Of a stretch of DNA of 64,000 nt, positions 40,035 to 50,817 are shown piece after piece. A program made the translations under genes and the position numbers. The DNA lies in NCBI GenBank assembly GCA_944989445.1, contig CALYLW010000691.1, positions 530,048 through 594,047 of the forward strand, read 5' to 3'. The first letter of the stretch is position 1. Each line of letters begins with the position of its first letter. This DNA is from Ampullaceana balthica (lineage: Eukaryota > Mollusca > Gastropoda > Lymnaeidae). The notes under the pieces are model-generated. The model searched no databases, was not told the origin of the DNA, and saw nothing but the letters and a program-made list of their open reading frames with translations.

Positions 40035-41251
40035 TATAGCATACACATAAGCAGCATTTGTTGTCTGTCGTCTGTCTGGATGTTCTCTATTAACTCAAGA
40101 TCCAACCAACCAAATAACGTGAAATTTGGAACACGTACACAAAATTATACCGGAAAGGTTATTAAACAGTTTCGTTCCATATATATAAGATACTGGGGTC
40201 CGGGGGCCCAAAATGTAGTTATTCCTAATATGAGCTCTATAAAAAATATAAAAATATCATATTTCCCGTGTAGGTAGAAGCATAAAACTTTCGGTAGTTG
40301 TTAAGTATCATTTGGCGATGGTAACAGGTAAAACAATTATATAATTTATCACTTACTGGAGGCCAGGTGCCCTATTGTAGTTTTTTCCTTATATTTAAAG
40401 CTGACGCAACACTAATTCTTCAAATTCCCGTGAAGGTAGAAGCATGAAACTATGGGAACTTGCTAAATACACTCTTAAGACGATAATTGTCTTAAAATAA
40501 TTTTAAAATGTTCACTCATGGGTGGCCGGGGTTCAAAATCGTTTTTTTTTCTTATATGGGCTACATAAAACTGAATCAACACCAATTCCTCATCTTTCTT
40601 TGTAGGTAGAAACATGAAATTTGGAAAGTTGTTGAGCACGATGGTAGAAGTCGAAAAAAAATGATCACTAACTTGGGGGCCGGGGCCCAAATGTTATACA
40701 TATTAGACGCATTAATTGTGTTAGTCTGTTCTCTAATAACTCAAGATCCAGACAACCAAATAACGTGAAATTTGATACACATAAACACAATGACACGAGA
40801 AAGGTTGTTAAACAGGTTTCGTTCCATATATATAAGATGCTAGGGACCAATATGTACTTGCATCCTTATATGAGCTCTATAAAAAATAAAAATATAAAAA
40901 TTATCCTACTTCCCGTGTAGGTAGAAGAATAAAACTTTCGGTGGTTGTTAAGTATCATTTAGCGATGGTAACAGGTAAAAAAGTATATAAATTATCACTC
41001 AGTCTCTTGGGATTGCTGGTATAAACTTGCAGACACCATGCTTTTCTCCTGGACAGTTGTATGTGGCCTGCTCCAGAGTTGGCAAAGAAGAAAATCTTTT
41101 TGTACACACTCCAAATGGAACTGCCAAAAATGTTGTCTATCACTTTGCTGTAAGTTACATGTACCCTTTATTGCATGCAAATAAACAGTACTGTACGCTT
41201 CTATAGAAAACCTTATTTTAAACCCGGGAGAGGCCGGGTCCTTGCCCCTAG
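40035..41251 (+). mobile_element. Helitron family B, copy 5 (with helicase tail)
   Basis: Head at 40040-40210, several 168-bp-like units, a second head-like segment at 40690-40830, more units, then a helicase tail (41003-41190). It ends with the hairpin CCCGG-GAGAGG-CCGGG and CTTGCCCCTAG (ending 41251) followed by T. Copy 7 has the same structure. Confidence 0.68.
41003..41190 (+). pseudogene. Helitron helicase C-terminal fragment (family B)
   Basis: Plus strand: GIAGINLQTPCFSPGQLYVA, then CSRVGKEENLFVHTPNG and AKNVVYHFAV. It aligns with the last helicase motif of the intact gene (CFSHGQLYVACSRV). It lies about 50 bp before the family B 3' hairpin, so family B descends from an autonomous element that carried its own Rep/helicase. 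Confidence 0.78.
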
Positions 41252-42006
41252 TATATACATATAAGATGCATTTGTTGTCTGTCCGTCGTCTGTCTGTTCC
41301 CTTATAACTCAAGATCCAGAGAACAAAATAACGTGAAATTTGGTACACGTACACAATATTATACCGGAAAGGTTATTAAACAGGTTTCGTTCCATATATA
41401 TAAGATACTGGGGGCTGGGGGCCCAAAATGTAGTTTTTCCCTATATGCGCAATATAAAATAAAAATTATTGAAAATTAAGACGTAAATTAATAAACATTT
41501 TGGTGTCGAGATTAACAAGATGGCATTTATTGCCATAAAATAATGTTGATGTGACGTCATAGTTTGAGTTCATATTAATTTGTAAATAGGAAACAAAGTG
41601 AAAAGATCAGTGATTATTTTAATTTATTTTTTTAATTGTTAATATACCGCTATGGGTGTGCGTTTAAGTATATGTGTGCACATGTGTGAATCAGTGAGTG
41701 TGTGTGTTTTTTGTTGTGAACTAAATGTTATGAAACGGTTTATTTTTATGTCTGTTAATATATCTTGCGTATCTTAATTGTTGTTACGATTGTTTCTTGA
41801 TGAACCGCAATAGATTTGATTCGGTCCCAGACATATTCACTGATCGTATGTTCTAAATATGAGATCTGAAGAATTTTCCTCATGCATTTGTTTTCAAATG
41901 CCTGCAGCTTGCTTTCAGCTAGATAGAATGCAAATAAACAGTTTTGTACGCCTCTACAGAAAACCATATTTTAAACCCGGGTTAAGCCGGGTACTTGCCC
42001 ATATAG
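41252..42006 (+). mobile_element. Helitron family B, copy 6 (deleted duplicate of copy 4)
   Basis: Matches copy 4 from its head through GTGACGTCATAGTTTGAG and the GTGTGAATCAGTGAGTGTG stretch. It then jumps to the LINE tail (41755-41965) and the hairpin CCCGG-GTTAAG-CCGGG. About 1.4 kb present in copy 4 is absent. The terminal CTAG is lost, as in copy 4 (CCATATAGC). Confidence 0.65.
41755..41965 (-). pseudogene. Second copy of the captured LINE tail
   Basis: Minus strand: AESKLQAFENKCMRKILQIS, LEHTISEYVWDRIKSIAVHQ. Nearly the same as 39790-39990, but cut off on its 3' side. Confidence 0.65.
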
Positions 42007-43235
42007 CGTACATATAAGACGCATTTGTTGTCTGTCGTCTGTCTGGATGTTCCCTATTAACCCAAGATCCAGACAACCAAATAACGTGAAATTTGGTACA
42101 CGTACACAAAATTATACTGGAAAGGTTATTAAACAGTTTCGTTCTATATATATATAAGATACTGGGGGCCGGGCCCAAAATGTAGTTTTTCCTAATATAA
42201 GTTCTATAAAAAAATAAAAAATTATCAAATTTTCTGTGTAGGTAGAAGCATAAAACTTTCGGTAGTTTTTAAGTATCATTTGAGATGGCAACAGGTAAAA
42301 AAATGATATAATTTATCTCTTACAGGGGGCCAGGGGCCCTATTTTAGTTTTATTTCTTATATTTAAAACTGACTCAACACTCATTCTTCAAATTCCCATG
42401 AAGGTAGAAGCATGAAACTATGGGAACTTGCTGAAAACACTCTTATGACGATAATTGGCGAAAAATAATTAATAAATGTTCCATGCATGGGTTGCCGGGG
42501 GCCAAAACCGTTTTTTTTCTTATATGGGCTATATAAAACTGAATCAACACTAATTCCTCATCTTTCTTTGTAGGTAGAAACATGAACTTTGGAAAGTTGT
42601 TGAGTACCCTCGCACGTGGTAGCAGTCGAAAAAAAATGATCACTAACTGGGGGGCCGGGGCCCAAATGTTATACATATTAGACGCATTTGTTGTGTGTTA
42701 GTCTGTTCTCTAATAACTCAAGATCCAGACAACCAAATAAAGTGAAATGTGGTACACATACACACAATGACATGAGAGTGGTTGTTAAACAGGTTTTGTT
42801 CCATATATATAAGATACTGGGGGCCGGGGGCCAAATATGTACATTGTTCCTTATATGAGCTCTATAAAAAATAAAAATATAAAAATTATCCTTCTTCCCG
42901 TGTAGGTAGAAGCATAAAACTTTCGGTGGTTTTTAAGTATCATTTGGCGATGGTAACAGGTAAAAAAATTATATAAATTATCACTCAGTCTCTTGGGATT
43001 GCTGGTATAGACTTGCATTCACTATGCTTTTCTCCTGGACAGTTGTATGTGGCCTGCTCCAGAGTTGGCAAAGAAGAAAATCTGTTTTGAACACACTCCA
43101 AATGGAACTGCCAAAAATGTTGTCTATCACATTGCTTTAAGTTAAATGTACCCTTTATTGCATGCAAATAAACAGTACTGTACGCTTCTATAGAAAACCT
43201 TATTTTAAACCCGGGAAGGGCCGGGTCCTTGATTG
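42007..43235 (+). mobile_element. Helitron family B, copy 7 (duplicate of copy 5)
   Basis: Same order as copy 5: head (42007-42180), units, inner head (42668-42800), units, helicase tail, hairpin CCCGG-GAAGGG-CCGGG at about 43208-43225. After GGGTCCTTG the sequence departs and CTAG is missing, so the right end is truncated or altered. Confidence 0.65.
43003..43180 (+). pseudogene. Helitron helicase C-terminal fragment, second copy
   Basis: Plus strand: GIAGIDLHSLCFSPGQLYVA, then CSRVGKEENLF with a frame change (TGTTTTGAACAC). Diverged duplicate of 41003-41190. Confidence 0.72.
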
Positions 43236-43368
43236 CGCTTAATCTGATCAGAAGTTCAGAATATAGACGATTAATATATTCAAGCTGTGTCCATTTTTCT
43301 TCTTGTAGAGTTAATCCAAACTGTCTTGTTTTCTCACCTGTTACCCTCTTCTTGAACATGGGATCCAC
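43228..43368 (-). other. Short unrecognised open frame next to the Helitron end
   Basis: Minus strand: TGEKTRQFGLTLQEEKWTQL, EYINRLYSELLIRL. It looks like real coding sequence (amphipathic, no low complexity) and is cut off by the family B end at about 43230. I do not recognise the protein. It could be an exon or transposon fragment into which the Helitron inserted. Confidence 0.3.
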
Positions 43369-43394
43369 GGGTCACAAAAAAGTAGATATTTTGA

Positions 43395-43995
43395 AAAAAA
43401 TAGAGATATTAAACTAAGATAAAATAAAATTTGAGAACTTTCCATATTTTTTCAAATTGTATTTTCTCTTAGATTAATATCTCTATTATCATATTGTAAA
43501 AATAAAATTAATATTGAAAGCAATTGTAAAGTTAAAAATTTTGTTTGAAGAGTGTGGGGGTCTACGTTTTGTTTACATTTTATCTGAAAATAGCTAATAT
43601 TTAACACTTGTTTGTACGGAAATCCTTGGCTCGATTCTATTATGTTTGGTATCGTTTGAAAGCTAAACATTACGCTGTGAATGCGATTCCAATGACACGC
43701 TCTTCTAAATATAACTATTTTAGTAATCCCAGTGTGTATGACGTGTACACAAATAAAGATGATTGGCTGAATGGTCAAATCCATGCTATTTTCCGCGTTT
43801 TGATTGGTTGGCGTACGCCATTTTCCCTTCACTACTCGTAAATAAAGAGAAAGAACGCCTTACCTAATTCTCGACAGTTTTATATATATATAGCCTTACC
43901 AATTGTTGATTTTCCGATTGATTGCATTATTGAAGGTAAGTTTAACAATACAAGTTTGTATACGATTCGTTATAATAGCTTTTGCTAACATATTT
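43395..43995. other. Imperfect inverted repeat, then nothing recognised
   Basis: TAGAGATATTAAACTAAGAT (about 43400) pairs with ATCTTAG-type sequence at 43466-43490 (TCTTAGATTAATATCTCTA) over about 25 bases with few mismatches; a small foldback. The rest to 43995 shows no gene. Confidence 0.35.
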
Positions 43996-45207
43996 ACTAC
44001 ATTCAATCGGCATCCTTCCGTCTCGCGAGACGACGTTGCATCACCGTTGAGTTGGGTTGCATTTCCTCGAGTGGCTGTGCAGTCCTATCCTTGAGTGGCC
44101 GTCTTTATCACAGCTCTTACACACGAGTTCTGTGTTTCCAAATGTTTTGGCCTCTCTCCTAGCTCTTCTGTCTGTAGCCTCCTCCATCCTTCGCTCCTCG
44201 GCTACTATGACGCCCTTTTGACAACTATGCGCAACGTAGATCGGTCATCTGCCTTACACTCCCAGTCGCTTGTGCGTATTCTGTCTGCTTTCATGTCCCT
44301 TTGGCAGACATCTTTAAATCGCAGAAATGGGCGACCTGTTTTTTCTCTTTCCCGATGCCAGTTCTCAAGATAGGAGGTCCTTGAGGATGCGACCAGAGCT
44401 CATTCTTTTAACATGTCCTAGCCATCTCAGGCGTCTTTCACTAAGGATTGCGACCATGCTTTGGGTATTGGCATGCATTAGGACCTCAGTATTAGGCACT
44501 TTGTATTGCCATTTAATGCCAAGGATGCAACGCAGTCACCTCAATTCGGAGCTATTAAGCTTTCGCTCTTGGGATGTATAAGTGGTCCATATCTCGCTCC
44601 CGTAAAGCAGTGTTCTAATAACGCAGGCTCTATAGACATACAGTTTAGTTTCTCTGTTAACTTGATGTTTTGTCAGACACGTCTATTTAATGTAGCCATT
44701 GTGGCAGCTGCCTTGCCAATTCTACTGTTGTTTCCTCCTCAATGGGCAGTGTATTGTACAACTTGGAACCCAAGTAGATGAAGCTGTCCACAAACTCCAA
44801 GTTTTCATTGTCGATATTGATTGTAAGAGGAGGTTGTGTGTCTTGGGCCATGATGTTTGTCTTGTTCAAGCTAAGCTGATTTGCAGACCAAATTCTTTGA
44901 AGACATTGGAGAAGCTTGACACGAGTTGTTGCAAACCAGTTTCTGTGTGTGCTGTTAATGCCGCATCATCCGCAAAGAGTAGCTAAAGAATTGGGACATC
45001 TGTCGTTTTGGTCTTGGCTCTGAGGCCGGCATTATTGAAAAGTCCACCATCAGCTCTGGTGTGTAACCATATTCCATCACTGATGTCCTTGAATGCGTAT
45101 CCAAGCAGTACAGAGAATACTATTGCGAACAGTGTTGGTGCAAGTACACAACCTTGGTTAACTCCAATGATGACTGCTGAAATAAAATTTACTCCATTAA
45201 TACTCAA
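43996..45207 (-). pseudogene. RTE/BovB-like LINE, 5'-truncated and decayed
   Basis: Reverse transcriptase relic on the minus strand. It starts inside the RT palm: GVNQGCVLAPTLFAIVFS (45140-45200), then FADDAALTAH (about 44955-44985, the catalytic FADD box), ISLNKTNIMA, and FVDSFIYLGSKL (about 44790). Next come a GSEIWTTYTS-like thumb, RCLRCILGIKWQYKVPNTEV, RRLRWLGHVKRM (44410-44450) and GRPFLRFKDVCQRDMKA (about 44290-44345). The end has a decayed SRIGLxSHxRxC zinc finger (about 44060-44110). Stops and frameshifts are frequent. Everything upstream of the palm is missing, as usual for incomplete LINE insertions. Confidence 0.75.
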
Positions 45208-45735
45208 ATAAGCAAAACGTCGACAAAGTGGCTAAGTTTAGCGCTTTGCGTTAGAGTCACATTTAGTTTACTGTTTACTTTACGAGTCAGTAAAACAAAG
45301 CAACAACGCACTACAATTACTACATTGATTGTACACGTTATATTTAAAATAAATGTTAATTTAATTATGATTATAATTAACGTAAAGTAGTACTATAAAT
45401 ATTTTATAGTTTAACAAATTACGAGCCACAAAGTATTATAGTGTAGGTTTTGTAATTGTAAGTATTATTATAGTCATATTTCACAGAATAGGCTCAGGTG
45501 ATAGTTGATCTGGAAGTGATAAACGAAATACATAAACTAGTCAGACTACTGAAATAAGTCAATAGTATAGGCCTTATAACAATTTTAAGGCTACACTGTA
45601 CTATACATGTTACAAATCTGCATTGCTATTACTTTATTATGCTTGGTCTTGATATAAGTACGATCTAGTTATTCAATGTTGTTTTATTTCAGTTACCTCA
45701 CATATTCCATCCATTATTTATAAAATAGATTAACT
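45208..45735. other. No gene recognised
   Basis: AT-rich flank. A splice-acceptor-like TTTTATTTCAG at 45683-45693 precedes the next relic. Confidence 0.35.
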
Positions 45736-45832
45736 TTTTTTGTTTTACATTTTGGGTTCTTGGATATTGTTTTGCATTCTTTTATTAAAATTTTATTTTA
45801 TTATATATCTATCACTTTGGTTTATTGTCATC

Positions 45833-46480
45833 ATGCCTGTCGCTAAGGAATTTAATACGAACACTGCCCCACAGTCAAAGCTGGCGAGAAAGCAACGGAT
45901 AGCTTTAGCAAGAGAAGGAATGCTGAAGAAATGTGACCTCTTATCCAATCATTTGTCACAACCACTTTTCTGGTAGAAGATAACCAGGCCACCCCACACC
46001 TTCAACAGACATCATCTGCTTCAAAGCAAAAGCTTCATTTCTTTGTTAACGTCACTAACAATTATAGTCAAAGCCACTCATCTTTGCCCACCACCTATGT
46101 CTCAAATGATACATTGCAGACATTATTTATTGGTTTGCAGTGTGCTACTTGTTGATTGCATGTTTTTTTGCACAACATACCAAGAGGTAAGAGAAGAGAC
46201 TTTTACCTATCCGAAATCTAACAAAATTCACACACTGAACAGACAAGCTGTAACTGCATCTTTGGCAACTGGTATGAGTTATGCAAGTCTGAATTTTTTT
46301 TCAATTTTATGAATGTGCCAGTAATGCATCTGAAAACATACAGCCAACATACATAAGTATTATTACAAAAAAAAACAACTTCATTTACAACCCTATGCAA
46401 AGGCGAAGAAAAGCTGCGGAAAAAAGAAATCGAGAGAGTTCAGTTAGAGAACTGAAGACCTCAATATTTGCCTGAAGGTG
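45833..46480 (+). pseudogene. Mutator-like transposase N-terminal relic
   Basis: A frame opens MPVAKEFNTNTAPQSKLARK at 45833 and continues, with frame changes, through EVREETFTYPKSNKIHTLNR (about 46190-46250). After that come QAVTASLATGMSYASLNFF (46245-46300), MNVPVMHLKTYSQH (about 46309-46350) and QRRRKAAEKRNRES (46398-46440). Animal 'Mutator-like transposase domain' proteins have a C-x2-C region, then LNR-x-A-x4-TG-x-GYxxL-x3-F, then nMP. The order fits, but this is recognition from memory without alignment. Several frame breaks, no C-terminal catalytic part. Confidence 0.4.
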
Positions 46481-47229
46481 CTGATTTTTTATAATTTGTC
46501 TCTAATATTTTTGATATTTTACCTGTTCATTTAGTATGCTATTTAATTTTTTAAAAATATTACATATCATTGATAAATTTATGGTTTCAATTACCAAAAC
46601 AAATAATACTTTTTTAAGCGATTTTGTAGGGAGAGGGGGGAGTGTGAGATGGTTGTACATTTGCTCCAATTATTTAATTATTTTATTATTTGACTTGAAT
46701 TTAATGATTATTTATAAGCCAATTGGTGTTTGCATTGAATAAGATTAAGTATTCTTGTATAATTATGTACAAGTTTTAAGTTTTTAAAATGCAAGTTTGT
46801 TTTTCACTTTTCTCAAAATAAACATTTTTTGTACAAGCTGAGATTTTATTTTTCTCAAAAAAGTTTTGGTCAAATGCCTTAAAATTGTGTATACTTGTTT
46901 AAATATATTATTAAAAAAATTTAGCAAAGCTATTTTGATTCAAAATGATCAGGGAGAGAAAACAAATTCTCAAAGTGGGATATTGCAATGAAAATATGAA
47001 AATGCTAAGCAGCTGAGGAAAAAAAAGTAGGTCGCAAAAATCACTTGCAAAAACAAAGTTTCTTACTTTTTAGCTCAAGTCTCCTTGTAATAACTTTTGA
47101 TACCCTTATGGCAAGTTGAAAAACAAAAGGTTAGGTCAGTCAGTACCTTTGTGACCTTTAAATGAAATGCTTGCTCTGGCACCATGATTTTTCATCCCGG
47201 AGCTCCCTTTTTGTTCCGTGGGAGAAATT
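46481..47229. other. No gene recognised
   Basis: AT-rich, nothing supported on either strand. Confidence 0.35.
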
Positions 47230-47645
47230 TTTGGAAATTATTTAATTTTTAACACTTGTTAAGTTTATCAAAGTCCAGAGCTTCAACCACAGTTAAAACA
47301 TGGTTAAAGGCACCTTCAGTCCACTCGTCTGCTTCAAATTCATCCATTTATTTTACTTGTTTTACTGCTTTATTATGTTTAATTTTTATTTCTTCCTCTT
47401 CAGCACAATGCATACTTGCATCAGAAAAATTAGCATTACAAATTAGTGGCTGAGTAACTTTGTCTTTTTGATGAACCCTGGTAATCATCTGATCTCTTGA
47501 CATATTGAAGCATGGATCTGCGTAATGTTAAAAGTGATTCTTTTTTTCTTATTAGCTTTTCTTTGCTGGCATCCACTTGGCCTCTTAGATTTACGTAATC
47601 CATATGGCATGATGTAATATCTTTGAACAACAACACACACAACAT
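47230..47645 (-). pseudogene. Unrecognised coding relic
   Basis: Minus strand: CHMDYVNLRGQVDASKEKL, then KKESLLTLRRSML and, after stops, DEFEADEWTEGAFNHVL-like sequence near 47270-47340. The composition (acidic, amphipathic) looks like former protein sequence, but I cannot name a family. It could be a transposon gene or an old host exon. Confidence 0.25.
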
Positions 47646-48550
47646 TAATTACATAATATGAAAATTGGTTTAAGGTATGTTGTAACTTAATTAATTGCAA
47701 AAGAATAGTAATTTGATAGTATTTTTACTCCAACAATTTATATATTTACGACATTATTACATGTTATTTGATATCATTTTTTAAAAAACCTTCTGTAATT
47801 CGTTGGTAATCACTGACAGCAAAAGTACTTACTCATTTGTGCTCCTAAACGCAACACCTTTTGTAAATTTTCTTGACGGTGACCCGTAAATAGCACACAA
47901 CAAACGAGCGCAGATGAGGGTTGGTGGCGATTGTTCTAATAGATGCTGATGTTTCAAGATGGACTACCAACTAGGTATAGCGCTCTTAAGTTTGCGCCCA
48001 TTTGTCGTCGCTCTTTCATCTTGTGCTATTTAACTACAACAATTTAAAGTATTGAACTCAAAAAAAAATAATTGACCAAAAAAAAATAAATATAGGTTTT
48101 TATTAATTTAGAAACATTAATATTTTTTTTAAGTGTGTCAAATTTCAGCTCGATGGCATCACGGGAAGTGGGTCATTTTTGACTTTTGTGACAAGATTTC
48201 GAAGTTAATATAAGGGATTGAAAAATACATCGCTGCAGTTGCACAGGTGCGTTTCTGATCGGCGTCATTAAAAATCAACTTTACTCCGGCTGCCGAATGT
48301 AGGCATCAGGCGATCTATCAGTGAAAATTGTTTCATACGAAATATGTTTACGTGTGAAAATAATTTCGTGTTAAAGAATAATTTTAAAAAAAGTACCTAT
48401 ACTCAACAAAATTAAGATTCTTAGAGTACATTACAGTAACATAGAAATTCATGTTTGCACGCCTTTAATAAATATAAATAAAAAATATATTAACTCAAAG
48501 ACATTAAATACATAATTTTCTTTTAAAAAAAAGAAAAAAGAAAACCCCTC
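47646..48550. other. No gene recognised; one repeat fragment near 48140
   Basis: AAATTTCAGCTCGATGGCAT and AGTGGGTCATTTTTGAC near 48143-48190 resemble the conserved inner block of family R1 (TTTCAGCTCGCTAGC, AGTGGGTTAAAAATCGATC). The rest is AT-rich. Confidence 0.35.
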
Positions 48551-48850
48551 TTTTGATTTTTTTTACAGAAAAATCGTGTTCCTGCTAACTGTGGTAGAGG
48601 GAGTAGTGAGGTGGGGTTCGTCTCACCGGGCTACTGTTTGGTTCCAGTATATCAAAGCCAAGTTGGCACCACCTCTTTCATGTCGAGCATTTTTAAATTT
48701 CTCTCGTATTTCAGTGTATTTCGTTATTTTTTCAAGGCGAAAAATATGTATCGTCTCTCTCTTTGACATAAATTAAATTTTAATTTTTTGTGTAACCCCC
48801 CCCCCTCTATGATGGTGTCACCCGGTGCGGCCCGCACCCCTAGTGATGCC
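48551..48850. repeat. Diverged relative of the pogo-type MITE interior, plus a CCGGTG-type end
   Basis: CAAAGCCAAGTTGGCACCAC and the preceding TCTCACCGGGCTACTGTTTG match the middle of the MITE at 62636-63301. It ends in ATGGTGTCACCCGGTGCGGC (about 48811), a type of end shared by many invertebrate MITEs. Confidence 0.4.
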
Positions 48851-49600
48851 ACTTTTGAAGAGTAATACTTTGCTTTCCTCTGGATTTCCATGATATTTTG
48901 AATTTTGAGTGTTGTTTCTGCGTGGCTTGGAACGATCTAGGCATTTTAAATGTAAACCTAAGTTCGACCTGAAAAAAGTTCCAGAATACAAAAACCAACT
49001 TGGAACGGATTAATTTCACATCTCGAGGTACAAAGGTATTTCCGAATATGATAAATAGCCTCAGATGTATACTAAGAAAAACAAAAAACAACAACATTTA
49101 ACAGGACTTTTGTGTTAGTTGATCAAATTTTATATCTCACATTAAACCCCACAATCGATCACAATAAATATCAATACAATTTAGAGTTCTGAGTCCCCAT
49201 GTGTGACTACTTAGTTTCTGACTAAAAAAATATGTTCTGCTTTTTCATGCGAGATTTTACATTCCTCACTGCATCTGGGCCTCAATCTTAAAAAACAAAT
49301 TTAGTGTTCATTTTATTATATAACAAAATATTATAATTTTTACCTAAAACAATAATGTTATCCTAAAAAGAATGTATCACACAAAGGAAAATAAATTTTA
49401 ATATATTTTTATTTTATATTTTCAGTGTACATATCAAGATTCAGCAAAATACTGTAATAAATAACGTGAAAGCAGGTAATTTACAGTCATTTAGTATTAA
49501 GGAACTTTAATTGTCTCTCTATCTTCCTAATTTGGTTTTATTTTAATATGTATTTTCCTTCACATCAGTGTATTATTAATTATTTGTATTAGTCAAACAT
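48851..49600. other. No gene recognised
   Basis: AT-rich, no open exon with splice signals found. Confidence 0.35.
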
Positions 49601-49868
49601 GGGTCCGTCCATAAAGTACGTCACGCTCCAGAGGGGGGAGGGTTGTAAATAAGTGTAACAGTTTGTGTCAGGTGGGAGAGGATGTCCGGCAAAGTGTGAC
49701 GTAACGGTGTTTTATATTAAATTGTTATTATTTTGTTAATAAAAAATTATTTTCCTTTGAAAGAGTGATGTACTTTGGGGGGTTCAGAGATCTGTGACAG
49801 TCTGTGACAGGGGGGAGGGGGGAGTTAAAAATTGTCAAAATAGCTTGACCTACTTTATGGGCGGCCCC
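49601..49868. repeat. MITE with about 20-bp terminal inverted repeats
   Basis: Left end GGGTCCGTCCATAAAGTACG; right end, reversed, GGGGCCGCCCATAAAGTAGG. 268 bp, no protein, GC-rich next to the ends, flanked by CAT/AT. A non-autonomous DNA transposon of a widespread type (CCGTCCATAAA ends). Confidence 0.7.
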
Positions 49869-50213
49869 ATATATTTTTTTACATCAATTAAAAATGTTAA
49901 TAGATAAAAAAAAATATTATAAGTGATGATAAAGAAATGAAAAATGTTGTAGCACTTTTTATAGAATTTTAACAAAGTCTTTTAAGATAGCATGCTAATC
50001 ATAAAGTTAATTTAAAATTGAAATTTTTACCAAACAGGCATTGTAGCTATAGTAATAACAAGCATCACTACTTGTTAATATATGTATTTAATTTAGAAAA
50101 ATATTGATTTTGAACAGAATATTTATAAAAGACATTTAAAAATCATGAAAATAGTATAAATGATTTTAATTTAAGTGTACATATTTCAAATTGACATCCT
50201 TTTCTATGTTGCA
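49869..50213 (+). other. AT-rich intron end with splice acceptor before the CARD exon
   Basis: The region ends in TCCTTTTCTATGTTGCAG (AG at 50212-50213), a good pyrimidine-rich 3' splice site. Confidence 0.5.
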
Positions 50214-50525
50214 GAAAAAGAAATTACAGCACGAGGGAAGTCAGAAAAGTTGAGACCAGAAGATGAAGAAACATTAAAGAGACACTGGGTATTGCTGATA
50301 GATCAGTTGGATGCAACTCATGTCATCATGGAATTGATTTCATATGGAGTTTTTGATGTAGATGACAAGAGGGAAATATTGAGTAATTCATCTCGCAGGG
50401 AAAGAACTGAATTAATGTTACTGAAGCTGTTAAATGCTGGACCAGGTCCAGCCTTCAGACGCTTTTTGGATGTTTTGAAGAAAGACCACAGTCACATTGT
50501 GGATATGATGAGAGTGGGTACATGA
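50214..50525 (+). CDS. CARD-domain exon (probably the last exon)
   Basis: Caspase-recruitment (death-fold) domain, an adaptor module that binds other CARDs in apoptosis and innate-immune signalling. The exon opens in phase 1 (the first two bases complete a codon) and encodes about 103 residues. A charged lead EKEITARGKSEKL is followed by a six-helix pattern: LKRHWVLLIDQLD, HVIMELISYGVFD, DDKREILSNSSRRERTELML, LKLLNAGPGPAFRRFLDVL and HSHIVDMM. The LxxxGxxAFxxFLxxL part is typical of CARDs. It ends at TGA 50523-50525, inside a short tandem repeat. AATAAA follows at 50812-50817, so this looks like a terminal exon with a 290-base 3' UTR. The upstream exon that joins in phase is not identified; it may be the ankyrin gene or another gene. 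Confidence 0.68.
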   Translation, partial: EKEITARGKSEKLRPEDEETLKRHWVLLIDQLDATHVIMELISYGVFDVDDKREILSNSSRRERTELMLLKLLNAGPGPAFRRFLDVLKKDHSHIVDMMRVGT

Positions 50526-50640
50526 AAGATGAGAGTGTGGGTACATGAAAGATGAGAGAGTGGGTACCTGAAAGATGAGAGAGTGGGTACATGAAAGTTG
50601 AGAGAGTGGGTACATGGAAGATGAGAGTGTTTTTAAAATA
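50516..50640. repeat. Minisatellite over the CARD stop codon
   Basis: About six imperfect copies of GAGAGTGGGTACATGAAAGAT (about 19-23 bases). The first copy supplies the CARD frame's stop codon (TGA in ACATGA). Confidence 0.8.
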
Positions 50641-50811
50641 TCAGGTACCATTGTCCTACTGCATGAAAGTTATCTTATAATTTAACATGAAGTTACATAA
50701 AGAACAAAGCAGAATGGAGGGATATATGTAGCTTTAGATTTTGGCAAGTTTCACATTCTCGTGGGATATTCTGAACTGTTTTGTTAAACGTGTAACTTGA
50801 ATCCATAGGCT

Positions 50812-50817
50812 AATAAA
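50812..50817 (+). terminator. Polyadenylation signal AATAAA after the CARD exon
   Basis: AATAAA 287 bases past the stop; a second one, ATAAA in context GAATAAACATT, occurs near 50900. Confidence 0.5.

Noticed and set aside
40995..41354. Minus-strand frame with HAIKGTCNLQQSDRQHFWQFH
   Set aside because: Antisense of the Helitron helicase tail, which is the recognisable reading (plus strand).
50214..50525. Direct splicing of the candidate exon 15321-15380 to the CARD exon
   Set aside because: Phases do not match (2 versus 1), so an intermediate exon would be required; I did not claim a joined gene.
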